Shown in pieces: positions 1 through 10,232 of a stretch of DNA of 64,000 bases. The DNA is taken from NCBI GenBank assembly GCA_027475525.1, contig JAMWFC010000073.1:583791-647790 (forward strand). The letters run 5' to 3'. The notes beneath the pieces were generated by a model. It ran no database searches, had not been told where the DNA came from, and saw only the letters and a list, made by a program, of their open reading frames with translations. The position numbers and the translations under genes are program-made. This DNA is from Macrolepiota albuminosa. Its lineage: Eukaryota; Basidiomycota; Agaricomycetes; Agaricales; Agaricaceae. Numbering within the stretch: the stretch's first letter is position 1; the number at the start of each line of letters is the position of its first letter.

Positions 1-2
1 TG

Positions 3-1487
3 GGGGTCTACGAACTGGTGCCACGATCCATGCTTCAACCAGGAACTAAGGTGAGAACCGGGCGTCCGGTTTTCAAAATCAAGCGTGATGAGACCGGGAA
101 AGCCGTACGTTTCAAAGCCAGACTTGTTTTTCGGGGACATGAGCAGGTGCATGGACGGGACTATAACAAGTCTACCTCACCCATGGCACGCATGGAATCT
201 TGGCGCATCCTATTGCATATAGCGGCAGTGAAGGGCTAGGACGTGACCCAGATTGATGTCAAGACCGCATTTCTCTATGGTGTCCTTCCAGAAGACGAAA
301 CACAGTACATGAAGCAGCCTGACGGTTTCGAGGAGGAAGGCAAGGAGGACTGGGTATGGAAACTGGTTCGAGGCCTTTACGGCATGAAGCAGGCTGGGAG
401 GATTTGGAACGTAACAGTGAATGAGAAGATGTTGCATTGGGGCTTTAAGAGATTAGCGTGCGAGTCCTGCATTTATTTCCGAACCACTGACCATGGCACA
501 GTCATCGCTGCCTTACATGTCGAAGACTTCTTATCAATTGCTAATGACTGCCAGTAGAACGAGCGCTTCAAGGAGCAAATGCATGAAGCGTGGACCATAT
601 TGGATCTAGGCGTACCCCGTTTTGTTGTTGGCATAGCCGTGGAATGGGATCAGAAGAATCGCGTTGTAAAGCTGTCTCAGACCACGCTCATAGACAAGGT
701 CATACAGCAGTTTGGGCAGAGCAATGCGACCACACTATCTCTTCCCATGGACCCCAATTCTAAGCTTCATCGAGTCGATCGTAAATCACTGCCAATAAAG
801 GAGCAGCGCATTCTCGACCGAACACCTTACCGTCAACTGGTTGGGTGCCTTTTGTATCTCGCAATTTCGACTCGGCCAGACATCGCCTTTGGCGTTCAAC
901 AGCTGACTCAATATCTGGATTCTTATTCTACCCAGCATTGGAATGCCGCAATCCGGCTGGTCAGGTACCTGAAAGGTACAAGGGATCTGCAACTATATCT
1001 GGGGGGGGAAGTACCTCTGGCGCTCACAGGTTTCACGGACTCTGACTGGGCAAGCTGTCTCGATACCAGGCGAAGTGTAGGAGGTTATGCTTGGACTTTG
1101 GGGTCTGGCATGGTTTCTTGGGCAGTTAGGAAGCAGAAAACTGTGGCTGCCTCTTCTTGCGAAGCGGAGTACATGGCCGCCTACAAAAGCGCGCAGGAAG
1201 GCATCTGGCTGCGTGCACTCCTAAAGGACATTGGACATGACATCACGACTCAACCGACCGACATGTATTGCGACAATGACTCAGCCATAGCATTATCTGA
1301 GGATCCGTTGTTACACGCGTGAGTCAAGCATGTCGACATAAAATATCATTTCCTCCGAGAACGCGTACAGTCAAACGAGCTAATACTGCGACGAGTCCCT
1401 TCGAAAGAGAATACTGCCGACATATTCACCAAGGCCTTGTCAACAGCTGCATTCCTATACCTTCGATTACGACTGGGTTTACACTAA
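3..1487 (+). pseudogene. Ty1/copia reverse transcriptase-RNase H, 3' half, decayed
   Basis: One reading frame runs from the window edge to a TAA at 1485 and carries the RVT_2-type copia RT (DVKTAFLYG, GLYGMKQAGR, PYRQLVGCLLYL) followed by the copia RNase H (TDSDWASCLDTRRSVGGY, SCEAEYMA) and the usual C-terminal tail (KHVDIKYHF, ENTADIFTKAL). It is broken by TAG at 237-239, TAG at 555-557 and TGA at 1320-1322. The RT active site, normally VDD in this family, reads HVEDFLS, so the second catalytic Asp position carries Glu. The 5' part (gag, protease, integrase) lies outside the window. The frame is followed at once by a purine-rich stretch and a 3' LTR. The element is clearly inactive; family assignment is secure. 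Confidence 0.95.
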
Positions 1488-1535
1488 AACACGCCACGGT
1501 TCCATGCGAGGAGGAGTGTCTGTGGTGAGGAGGAG

Positions 1536-1920
1536 TGTTGGACGGATTGCATATCACACAGCCACTCCAGAACGCGTCGCTCCCTTTTGCCATATCACAT
1601 ATCACACTTGACCAGGGTCACGACCAAGGGTCAATAAATCTCTTTATTCTGGCCATGGTGGCCACTACACACACTACGACTCCATTGTTCTCAATAGTAT
1701 ATATATTAGCTCTACTGTATTTAGAACCCTCAGTCAATTATATCGGACTGAGGGTGCGTCTTTCATACTTACATAGAAACACGGTTACTGACCATACCTT
1801 AAGGATTAAACACTTACTGTTGTCCATAGGTACAGAATATAGTCAATTATATCGGACTGAGGGATTAAACACTTACTGTTGTCCATAGGTCACACAATTA
1901 CAGAAGTCCGGATTCTAACA
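1536..1920 (+). mobile_element. 3' LTR of the copia element
   Basis: The LTR starts TGTTGGA directly after a purine-rich tract (gaggaggagtg repeats, 1507-1535) that would serve as polypurine primer, and ends TCTAACA, giving near-perfect terminal inverted ends. It holds a TATA-like stretch (agtatatatatta, about 1696). Two internal segments are duplicated: one at 1732 and 1841 (agtcaattatatcggactga) and one at about 1803 and 1863 (attaaacacttactgttgtc). The 5' LTR is not in the window, so identity between LTRs and the target-site duplication cannot be checked. Confidence 0.75.
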
Positions 1921-2197
1921 CTCCCTTCTCTGCCACACTCTGGGCTGGTACAGCTCTTTCTTGTTATCTTGAAATTTTACTATTTTCTCTCCATTGACAG
2001 CAGGTACCTGCTCAAAGGGCAGGTTCCCTTTGCCTACTTCTATAACTCCCCTTTGCCATTTAAGATCACTCTCAGGTGGTAGTGGAGTCCTCAATTCAGG
2101 CTAGACCCTTCCATCTGCCACCATCCTTGAGTTTTCTAAAAACCCTCCTGCTTCTGCTGCTGAGTCCCCTTCTCATAAGTCTGAGTCCTAGTAGTTA

Positions 2198-3095
2198 TCA
2201 GACTTGACACCAAGTTTTGCAGCTTTCTATCTTTTTCTCCAAGTTCTCCCTCTCTTTGGGCACTGCTTGCACATAGGTAGCCACACTAGGCACAACTATT
2301 ACTGGCTCCTCTATCCAGCCATAGAAGGCAGCAGCCTTAGCATTCATAATAGCATTGACCCTCTCCTTGGAAGACACATTAGGTGGACTCCTGGGAATAG
2401 GATCCCCAGAAGGTAGCCTAGGCCTGCCTTTAAAAAGAATAAGCTTGCCTTCTTGGACTTGAGTCTTGAGGTATTCACAGTCATTGGTCCTGTGGCCTAG
2501 CTTCCAACAATGGTAACAGTTTATTCCAGCAGCTGAATTGCTGCTTCCTTGGAACTGCACAGTCTGTAGAGCCTGGGTGGGCATTCCAATCCTATTCTGC
2601 AGACCTCCCTGCATGGGAACCTGACTCTTTGCCTTCCACTCATTGTTCATGGTCTGCATGAACCCTCTCAGACTGCTCATTTCCTCCCTAAGGCCATAAC
2701 TCCATCCTGGAGGTTGGCCAACCTCCTGCTTAACTTTGATCATCCCCAGAGCTTTTTCTTTTGTTCCCTCATCATCTCGGAATGATGTTCTGGAGTTGAC
2801 TAAAATAGCCACAATATTTATAACTTCTTTTAGATCATATTGATCATTTTTGTGTTGTCTTCTATTTATGTCACTATAATGAGCATATTTTTGCAATCTT
2901 GTGCTAAGATTAGCTCACAGAATGCTGGCATGAAACATTTGGTGAATTTGTCCACCAACGCTCCATTTCCCAGTATCCCTGTCAACTTCTTTGCTTTGGC
3001 TTGGAACTTCCTGGCTGAATCAGATGTGCTCTTAGCAGATCTTGTTAAGCACAGCCATGCTCCCTTCCATGGAAATGGCTTCCAGATATACTAAG
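2198..3095 (-). pseudogene. Retrotransposon gag relic with CCHC zinc knuckle
   Basis: The minus-strand frame 2896-2198 encodes a basic polypeptide with one CCHC knuckle, CYHCWKLGHRTNDC (C-x2-C-x4-H-x4-C), followed by a segment resembling the post-knuckle part of basidiomycete Ty3/gypsy Gag proteins (GKLILFKGRPRLPSGDPIP). Upstream sequence to about 3095 continues Gag-like content in shifted frames with stops. No pol follows: the frame ends 280 bp from the copia LTR end at 1920, so the copia insertion or a deletion removed it. The stretch is poor in CpG, like the large relic region at 14.8-32 kb. Gag identity is well supported; the assignment to gypsy is inference. Confidence 0.7.
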
Positions 3096-4123
3096 TAGAT
3101 TAGAAAATAGACATGCAATTATAGACAGAAGCTTGAGAAAGTGAATCACTTAGACTAGAATTCATGGAAAAACCTCTATATTTCAGAATAGCTATATTTT
3201 GAGAAGTAACACTACACTTCAACTTTACTATTATCACTAGTATCTCTCAGTCTCTAAGCTATCAATAACAGCCTCAGAACTATTAGGATTATTCTAACCA
3301 AATACTACAGTAAGCTTGGAACAAGTATCAGATCAAGAAGTTTAATCTTAATGACAATATCAACAACACAAATAAATCTCTTAGTCACATTGTCAAGGAT
3401 GGATGCTTACATGCTGGTGCAGATGAAAAGAACATCTGGAAATACAAAGATGATGTGAAAATGTTGTGATGTATAAAAATACCTAGGACATAAAAAAGCA
3501 GCTTGAAAATAGGATCAAAAAAGCCTTGAAATTTTCATTCCTTTCATTAGAAACTTGCTGTATTATGAATTATGTTGCTCAGAGCAAGAAACTTTATTCA
3601 TATCCAAACAAGGCCAAGCTGGAATATCTACTACTAGCACCCAATTCTAGTGATTAAACTATGGTTTTGACAAAAACATTCAAACAGAATTCAAATGCAC
3701 ATTGTTTCCTGCATGCAGTGGTTTAAATGCAGCTTATGAAGTCTGACAATCCCAATTTCTGAACCAGGGTCATTAGGTCATTAGATGAATAATTGAAACC
3801 TGTGGAAGTAAATACATGTAAATCAGTTTTATCTTTCTTTTTGTTATTCTAACTAAAGTTCAGAATGATAAGCAATAGAATCTTAAAAGAAAGGATATAA
3901 AGTATTTTCAACACAAGTACTAGGGCAGTTACACCTATGAATCCCAGCAAGGGCACAGTTCAGATTCCAACAAGAACTCACACTTTAAATTCCATAACAC
4001 TTACTCAGTTCAGCCCGCTTTGAAAACCTAAACTTACACATATAAACACAAGTATATTGTCCTGTAGCTCTAATAGAATAGTTCACTGATATTGTTGAAC
4101 TTGCTAAATCATGACAGATTCAA
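3096..4123. other. AT-rich CpG-poor stretch, no gene seen
   Basis: No coding frame, tRNA or LTR could be recognised. Base composition matches the gag relic to its left, so it is probably the 5' region of the same old element up to the 3' end of the hydrolase gene. Confidence 0.5.
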
Positions 4124-5397
4124 TTAGGCGATTCTATCACCTCTGATGCCAGCAACAATAAATTCCATTAACTCTCGGGGTTGATCCCAGTGAACCTAGA
4201 ATACAATCAGTTGTCACAGATCCATCATAAATTAAACAGTCTCACGAAGTGATTCCCTCCTTGAACTTGGAAGAAACGTGTCGGCCGAATCCTGACACCT
4301 TTGGCTAAGTATGCATTATACATTCTTTGGCATTCAATCCAAGACCAAACACAGTGCCAATTCGTGTGTGTTGCGCCAATGTACGTCACAGGTACTTTCG
4401 GGAAAAATGAATTGACGAGCTTCTCATCATAGAGTACACGGTGGGCGAGATCATTCAATGTAGGCTGCATTGGGGGAACATACCTATGAGTTTATTTAAA
4501 GAGGAGCGCAAGATGAAACAAGCTGTGGCACTTACATGCGCAACTCAGACCTCACAGCAGCCGGTTCATCATAGAACTTCTGAAATTGTTCCGGAGTCCA
4601 GGTTGTGACTGTGGGAGCATCACCGCGCCTCTGGTAATTTAACCCATGGATGGTACCAGAGACATCGGGATGTGTCCAGTATGAGCTGACCCAAAACCCA
4701 AAGTTTTGGTAGAGCTCTTCAGGTGTCTTGCATTCCTTGTCAGTCCAGGGGTTGTAGGTCTTCTCATCAGGAGGAAGTATGATGCCGAATGAGAGATAAG
4801 GAGGATCTTAGTAATTTATGAATATGTAATATTCTGTGGGTAAACCATTACGTACCATCAAGGACCAAGTCCTTAACGTATTGTTCCAAAAGGGCATACA
4901 ACTCTGGGCTAATTAGGCTTGGATCGGAAAAAAGAGGCATCGCCGTCGCTGTACCCATAGACCAACCCATAATGGCGAAACCTCCGGTTCTGCGGTCAGC
5001 GCTGATTTTCGGAACAGATTCTTTCTCGATGTATTGCTTGAGGAAGTCGGCAACTTGAATCGCGAGGCGATCCAGGAAGACCTTCTTCCCATTGTTGAGG
5101 TCGTCTATCTCGGCGTCTGTGTACTTCGTAGAGCCAGGATAGTCTCTGCGGTTCCAAATGACGGTACGCAAGTTATATCGATGAGCATAGTCGTGCAGCC
5201 TCTCGAAACCATCTGTCCAGCTCGCTCAGTCAATTCTGTCTGATAAGTTCTGCAGAAACGAACGTACGACCTGTAAAGGCACTACCGTGAAGGATGAGCA
5301 AGGTCGTGTAATCAGCAGAGGACGGTGGTGGGCCACTGTCGGTGAAAAATATATCGATATCACCAACGAGTGTGTAGGTGTGAGTGGTCATCATCAT
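4124..5397 (-). CDS. Alpha/beta hydrolase, five exons
   Basis: Exons 5397-5268, 5212-4856, 4806-4536, 4483-4246 and 4195-4124 join to 1068 nt, a 355-residue protein with no internal stop. Introns are 55, 49, 52 and 50 nt with donors GTACGT, GTACGT, GTAAGT and GTGAGA. The last intron matters: without it the frame stops early, whereas splicing restores GGNHF-VHWDQP, the expected catalytic-His and C-terminal region. An LILHG motif near residue 37 fits the oxyanion-hole strand, and GWSMG near residue 105 is the nucleophile elbow (G-x-S-x-G). The start is the first of three consecutive ATGs. No signal peptide is evident, so the enzyme is probably cytosolic. Substrate is unknown; many fungal members are annotated only as AB hydrolase superfamily proteins. 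It sits between a gag relic and repeats but looks intact. Confidence 0.88.
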
Positions 5398-5679
5398 GGT
5401 AAGTGAGTCTCTTCGATGGGGTTTTGACCAAATAAAAAGGAAATATCAGCCCATGTGGTTCAATCAGAATCGACGGAACAATTACGTTCGATCGGAAATC
5501 TGATTGAATCGCACGAACGTGAATGACCCATGGAGAAAATACTAGGTCTGGATTTCAAATGCAGGATTAACAAGGGTAAAGCAGAGCTTCATTCTCCTTA
5601 AACAGTATGTTTGTTGTCCATCAACACTTCCGTATGGAACGTGGGACGAATGCACATGGAGCAGTAAATAATACAACGT

Positions 5680-5850
5680 TTACAGCCGTTTTCATAACGA
5701 TAGACCCCTTCGAATTTGGCTCCTTGTTTAGTTGTTTGGCTGATATTAGCTTCTGCCGGGCTTGCCTGGATACGACCATTCATGTATACCAATGGTCGTA
5801 TCCCGGCAAGCCCGGCAGAAGGGAGTCTATCGTTATGAAAACGGCTGTAA
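5680..5850. repeat. Long imperfect hairpin
   Basis: The right arm 5791-5850 is the reverse complement of two left-arm blocks, 5680-5708 and 5750-5779, each with about one mismatch. A 42-nt insertion (about 5708-5749) bulges out of the left arm. The loop is centred near 5785. A 19-nt direct repeat (ctgaagtttgaagttgaaa) follows at 5852 and 5921. It looks like the remnant of a fold-back element or two head-to-head terminal repeats. Confidence 0.75.
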
Positions 5851-5970
5851 TCTGAAGTTTGAAGTTGAAAGACAGTCCTATTAATATTGTAAATAATACA
5901 AGTATCGTGTGTACGTACCTGAAGTTTGAAGTTGAAACTTCAGTATAAAGAGAAGCCTAGATATACTATT

Positions 5971-6310
5971 CCACCCCTTTAGCTCGGAGTCCCCTCTGAG
6001 TCGGACAAAATAATGTTTTGCCACAGCCAGCCATCCTAAGCACTTCAAACAAGACATACAACGTAATATAACATACCTAATGTGTTCCCGACTTAGTCCG
6101 GGGTGAGACAAGGTCTCGTTGCTGAGTCCCTTGGTGGCGAATGGTCAAGCCAGTTGTCACGCCTGCCGATTCAGCGGCAAGGCGGAGTCTAAAATTCTCT
6201 CGCGTCTCGGTCTTCTTTACAGTGCAGCGGAGTGTGAATCCAGCATCTTACTAAGGTGTGACGCCTTAGTGACATCCGACTCAGAGGGGACTCCGAGCTA
6301 AAGAGGTGGA
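5971..6310. mobile_element. 340-bp TIR element (MITE-like)
   Basis: Terminal inverted repeats of about 34 bp match with one mismatch: 5971-6004 begins ccacccctttagctcggagt and the reverse complement of 6277-6310 begins ccacctctttagctcggagt. The interior has no coding frame. No convincing target-site duplication is visible. Size, TIRs and lack of coding capacity fit a non-autonomous DNA transposon. Its right end lies 16 bp from the outer end of the Ngaro element. Confidence 0.75.
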
Positions 6311-6326
6311 CTTTGTATAATAAGGG

Positions 6327-6466
6327 GACCTCCGCAGCTCTCCGCATGATTGAACTGGGGTTGGAGGGAGGATAAGAATACAAGTGAGAAGTGAACCCAG
6401 TTTTAGCGCTAATCGGCCACCGAAGCGACCCGTTTATTTTCTTGAGGTGCAACGTAGCTATGGCTA
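6327..6466 (-). repeat. Ngaro B2 split repeat
   Basis: 140 bp matching B1 at 7110-7249 with very few differences (for example ctctccgc versus ctctctgc). It forms the outer 3' end of the element on the minus strand and begins with the shared GACC. A 44-bp spacer (6467-6510) separates it from A2. Confidence 0.9.
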
Positions 6467-6510
6467 TGTAGTATAAATAAAGAGATAAATGAAAGGGAGA
6501 GGTGGGAGGG

Positions 6511-7113
6511 TGCGCGAAGAAAGTAACGACTAAGACTAATAAGATTCTAATACCGGGAGAAAGAGTAATTAAGTTGAATAGTAGCTCGTCAGTACGTTAA
6601 CTGACGCTTACTGAGAAAAACCCGACTCGCTAAAACGTAGTAAAAACTTTCGAGCAAGTAATACGTCTGACGCCTGTTATGAATGATGAGATGACAAGTC
6701 ATCCGCTGACTGCTGGAAAATCGACCTTACTTCTTAGAGTAGTGATGCCTGAGAAGAAGAGTGAACAATCACAGTGAAGGCTCTCACTACTCTGCGAAGA
6801 GGGTCAGATTACTGATCTGCTGAAAGCGACTCTGCGCTGACCTGACAGTGAACTGTGATGGGTGAGTGCAAGACCGTTGCACGACTGAAAAATTTTATGC
6901 AAAACCGTTGCATGGATGACAATGCATGAAACATGCATGTAACGCGACTAATTGAGACTTCGACCCTACTGTCCCTGACCCGACCTCTGCCCACACCGTG
7001 GCATCGAGACGGAAACGGCCGCTGATGACTTGGAGATTAATGGTAATCCTGCTAGTCCGCGCAGAGGCCTCCGATAACGCTCCTTACCCTCGGAACCCGC
7101 GTTTTCGTCGACC
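6511..7113 (-). repeat. Ngaro A2 split repeat
   Basis: About 603 bp matching A1 at 11579-12181 in the same orientation, starting tgcgcgaagaaagtaa. By eye it carries only about four substitutions, all transitions. It abuts B1 and shares GACC with it. No protein is encoded; short frames in it are mirrored in A1 and have no coding signal. Confidence 0.92.
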
Positions 7114-7249
7114 TCCGCAGCTCTCTGCATGATTGAACTGGGGTTGGAGGGAGGATAAGAATACAAGTGAGAAGTGAACCCAGTTTTAGCGCTAATCGGC
7201 CACCGAAGCGACCCGTTTATTTTCTTGAGGTGCAACGTAGCTATGGCTA
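7110..7249 (-). repeat. Ngaro B1 split repeat
   Basis: The 140-bp copy on the ORF side, ending gctatggcta, where similarity with B2 stops. In the family, B1-A2 is the template that reconstitutes the circle junction. Confidence 0.9.
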
Positions 7250-7335
7250 AAAGAGGCTGTTACAGAGAGTGGAGGGGATGGTGGTGGTGATAAAGATGCC
7301 GCGAGTAGCTGACTGAAAGAAATAAAATGATAAGC

Positions 7336-8340
7336 TTAACGTCGTTTTGTTAACGCTGCTAGTTGTAATGCCATCCTCACGCATGGATTCTCGCGTACGT
7401 AGATGGTCCAGGCTGAAGACGACCAACGTCCTAGAGCCTTTATAATATCTTCTGATATGCCTAACAACGCATAGAAAGTGGCGCCTCCTGCCCGTGCTGA
7501 ATGACCTCCGAATGATCGATCCACAAACGCAAACAGTCTAGACTCGAGCCATGCCCTCGTCGGAATAGACCCGTCCTCTCGTAGGAATAACGCTCGACGA
7601 AAACCGTGGAGTCTGTCCCTGCTACTGACATATTCCTGTAGTAAAGCTACTGGATCGGCTGTCTCCTGATGCGTAAAAAGAATGTTGGTGCCACGGAAGA
7701 ATGGATCGGTCTTATGATAGGGCAGATGGTACCCTGCGTACCCACACGTGAATTTTACTGAAGAACGTTTGATCACTTTTCGCCAATTGGTCGACTCCTT
7801 TGCCGTCTTTTTAACTAACTCTCCTGACCTGTGACAAGCGTAGAAACAGCAGGACATCATGGTAGCGAAAAGCAAATCATCATAGTTATTTGAACGACGT
7901 GATGCGTCCACAAATAAGGCGAGATGGTGAGGTCGCAGGGGGAGTTTCCTCCGAACTGGATCAGCGCGAACTTTCTTTGATCCTCTGATGGTAGCCTGAA
8001 CGAGGGGATGCGATCTATTCATATCAAAATCTGGATAAAAGTCACGAATAAAGTGACGAAGTCCCGACAGATATTTCGGACCAGAAGCGATATATTTTGA
8101 AGTATATGCAATGTAACGAGATAATGTCTGTGGTGTAGGGTCAAGAGGAATGTTATGATTTATACAGAACTTAACGTAATCTCGGGCTCCTGTCACATAA
8201 TTACTAGCCGTAGACTTCTCAATAGCCTGAACCTGAAGATGCGATGTGAGCGCGTCAAGGTCTGCTAACGCCATCGGTGGACGGGCTGCCTGTTTCCCAC
8301 GTGACGAACTGCCTAACGTGCTCAAAAGCAGGCCCTCCAT
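7336..8340 (-). CDS. Ngaro tyrosine recombinase
   Basis: The ATG at 8340 gives about 334 residues. The C-terminal half carries the tyrosine-recombinase signature: Arg in CHRSGEL, then GGHSARAGGATF (H-x-x-R box), GRWSSSAW and the nucleophile Tyr in TIYVRENP. The N-terminal half resembles a SAM-like core-binding domain (STASNYVTGARDYVKFC). It is expected to integrate the circular DNA copy, in place of the DDE integrase of LTR elements. Its start overlaps the end of the RT frame by 19 nt. All catalytic boxes are present and the frame is open, so it may be active. An upstream TTG at 8376 is less likely as a start. Confidence 0.93.
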   Translation of the reverse strand: MEGLLLSTLGSSSRGKQAARPPMALADLDALTSHLQVQAIEKSTASNYVTGARDYVKFCINHNIPLDPTPQTLSRYIAYTSKYIASGPKYLSGLRHFIRDFYPDFDMNRSHPLVQATIRGSKKVRADPVRRKLPLRPHHLALFVDASRRSNNYDDLLFATMMSCCFYACHRSGELVKKTAKESTNWRKVIKRSSVKFTCGYAGYHLPYHKTDPFFRGTNILFTHQETADPVALLQEYVSSRDRLHGFRRALFLREDGSIPTRAWLESRLFAFVDRSFGGHSARAGGATFYALLGISEDIIKALGRWSSSAWTIYVRENPCVRMALQLAALTKRR

Positions 8341-10232
8341 TGCGTTGGTAATAAATCTCGAGGAGGCTCGAAACAATGAATGCGATCTGCGGAGAACTTT
8401 CTTCTGTATTCGTCGAAGAGCAAACGGGATAACAAATTGGCCCTGATATTGTCTTTACCAGCGATGTGACAGACTCGTAAATCGATTCCCGTTTGAAGGA
8501 CTATTCCAGCGACGGCACAAACTACTGAATTGTGAAGAGATTCGGTAGCTCCCAGCGTGTTAAATACGGCCACCGAATCTAGACTGTCCGTAAAAACAAG
8601 AAGTCGACGTGGCAGATGCTCGAAGGCTGTGATGTGAGAAATTGCTGACAAGATGGCGATGAGTTCAAGAAAAAAGATATCGATCTTTATAGACGTATTG
8701 TTCGGCACCAATTGATACGCAAATCCATTTCCGGCATAAACAAATGCCATTCCCAATTTTAGACTTGCGTCAGTCCAGACCACCATATCCGCTGACTCAT
8801 TTGCCCATTTCGTGGTTTCGAGAAATCTGACCCCCATAGATTTCGGAATGATCTCGATTAACCAATTCATGTCCGTTACTACTTCTTGATTCAAGTAGAT
8901 GCCCGCGTGCGAAGTCTCTTTTCCTGCCATTTTTCGATACAATTCCATTAGAGCTGGCCTGCCCCAAGGTAAAACGTTCAGTAACCAATTTAAGTGGCCT
9001 CCCAATCGCTGCCAGTTACGTAATGGTGGACGACGAGAAGGGGTGTCGATGAAGAGCCGAATCTTTGACACTATATCTGCTGTCGATTCATCAGTGAGAG
9101 TAATGGTACCATGATTTATATCGACCCAAAATCCTATAATCTTCAACGACTCTCCGAACTCCTGTTTCTTATCTTCCCAGGGACATCCAATCGCGTCCCA
9201 AAAAATCAGTAACTGAGCTTGACCTTGTGGCCGTGAAATACCGCGATATTTGATTAATTTTTTCTTCAGTTCCCATGAGTAGAAATCGTCCATGAACACA
9301 TGCAGATCCCTAATCTCCAGCTTCTTGATTCCCACCCAGCACATCAAGGACGATACCGCGCACCAACACCGTGGGGAAGCTCTATTTCCGAAGACTAGAC
9401 GGTGCATGATAAACCACTTCCCGTCGACATTGACGACCTGCCGAATCTGCCATAACGGATGTGCCGGCAGGTTCAAGAAGGCACTCGCTACATCCGATTT
9501 CCAAGTGACCAACCTCTCATTCGGAAAATCACGTTTTGCGTTATACATCGCTTGACCAAAAGTCCTCATGTCATCGTATCGGACCTTCGCCTCTATTTTA
9601 GGTATGCCATTATTCAGACCTGATGCTGAGTGATCCGTCACCACCCTAGCTTTATTTTTCTGCCAAACGACGAACAATGGAGAAGTTTTCATGCCGGGGA
9701 GGAGGTCCTCCAAGACGTCGACTTTCGACCACCTGCCAAAGCGAACTTCTTTATCACGGAACGCCCTTATTGCTTCGAGGTCTTCGTCTTCTGATGAGTA
9801 ATTCGAAATCGGATCATCGACCTCAGACAACCAATCTCCCTCATCGAATGGCCAAAATCCCTCGCGTAAGCTTCTCATAACTGACTTCACAAAAGGTTGA
9901 TTAGGATGGTCCCATAGGATACGTTCGAACTTGTCTACATCAAATGGGGTCTCGACACGTATGTTGTCTCGTAATGCCTCCAGCGTCGCTTTATAACTTG
10001 GATTCTCTAACAGGTGCTGAGGAGGAGGCGGAAGAGGGGAAGCGGACTCAGTATTGAATGCTGATGGTGAGATTGTTGTCACGGATACATCGTCGTCCCA
10101 GACGAACCCTCTCCTGAATTTCTGAGCCTCTACCGCTGTCACTTCTAAAGGCCTTTTTGTCCCTAAACTCTTCAATGACTTAGGATACTGTGCTCTCGCC
10201 TTGCACGCTTTAATTACTTCCGCTGAGTGATG
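8322..10232 (-). CDS. Ngaro reverse transcriptase-RNase H
   Basis: The frame contains a DIRS-type RT (ARVVTDHSASGLN, WKSDVASAFLNLPAHP, FGNRASPRCW, active site VFMDDFYSW) and RNase H (VVWTDASL, FFLELIAIL, LLVFTDSLDS, HIAGKDNIRANLLSRL). It overlaps the end of gag in another frame and has no ATG before the conserved part, so expression by ribosomal frameshifting or internal initiation is likely; the upper boundary given here is approximate. The frame stays open much further upstream only as a shadow of gag. In the last RNase H box the family usually has ADLLSR; here it is ANLLSR, so the fourth catalytic Asp is Asn, which may weaken RNase H. Confidence 0.9.
   Translation of the reverse strand, partial: HHSAEVIKACKARAQYPKSLKSLGTKRPLEVTAVEAQKFRRGFVWDDDVSVTTISPSAFNTESASPLPPPPQHLLENPSYKATLEALRDNIRVETPFDVDKFERILWDHPNQPFVKSVMRSLREGFWPFDEGDWLSEVDDPISNYSSEDEDLEAIRAFRDKEVRFGRWSKVDVLEDLLPGMKTSPLFVVWQKNKARVVTDHSASGLNNGIPKIEAKVRYDDMRTFGQAMYNAKRDFPNERLVTWKSDVASAFLNLPAHPLWQIRQVVNVDGKWFIMHRLVFGNRASPRCWCAVSSLMCWVGIKKLEIRDLHVFMDDFYSWELKKKLIKYRGISRPQGQAQLLIFWDAIGCPWEDKKQEFGESLKIIGFWVDINHGTITLTDESTADIVSKIRLFIDTPSRRPPLRNWQRLGGHLNWLLNVLPWGRPALMELYRKMAGKETSHAGIYLNQEVVTDMNWLIEIIPKSMGVRFLETTKWANESADMVVWTDASLKLGMAFVYAGNGFAYQLVPNNTSIKIDIFFLELIAILSAISHITAFEHLPRRLLVFTDSLDSVAVFNTLGATESLHNSVVCAVAGIVLQTGIDLRVCHIAGKDNIRANLLSRLLFDEYRRKFSADRIHCFEPPRDLLPTQWRACF

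Noticed and set aside
4225..4470. Hydrolase ending at the TGA at 4225
   Set aside because: A GTGAGA donor and TTCTAG acceptor restore the conserved GNHF-VHWD C-terminus, so the gene ends at 4124.
6809..7235. Small minus-strand frames repeated at 6189-6452, 6966-7235 and 11877-12062
   Set aside because: They are copies because they lie in the A and B split repeats; no coding signal beyond the duplication.
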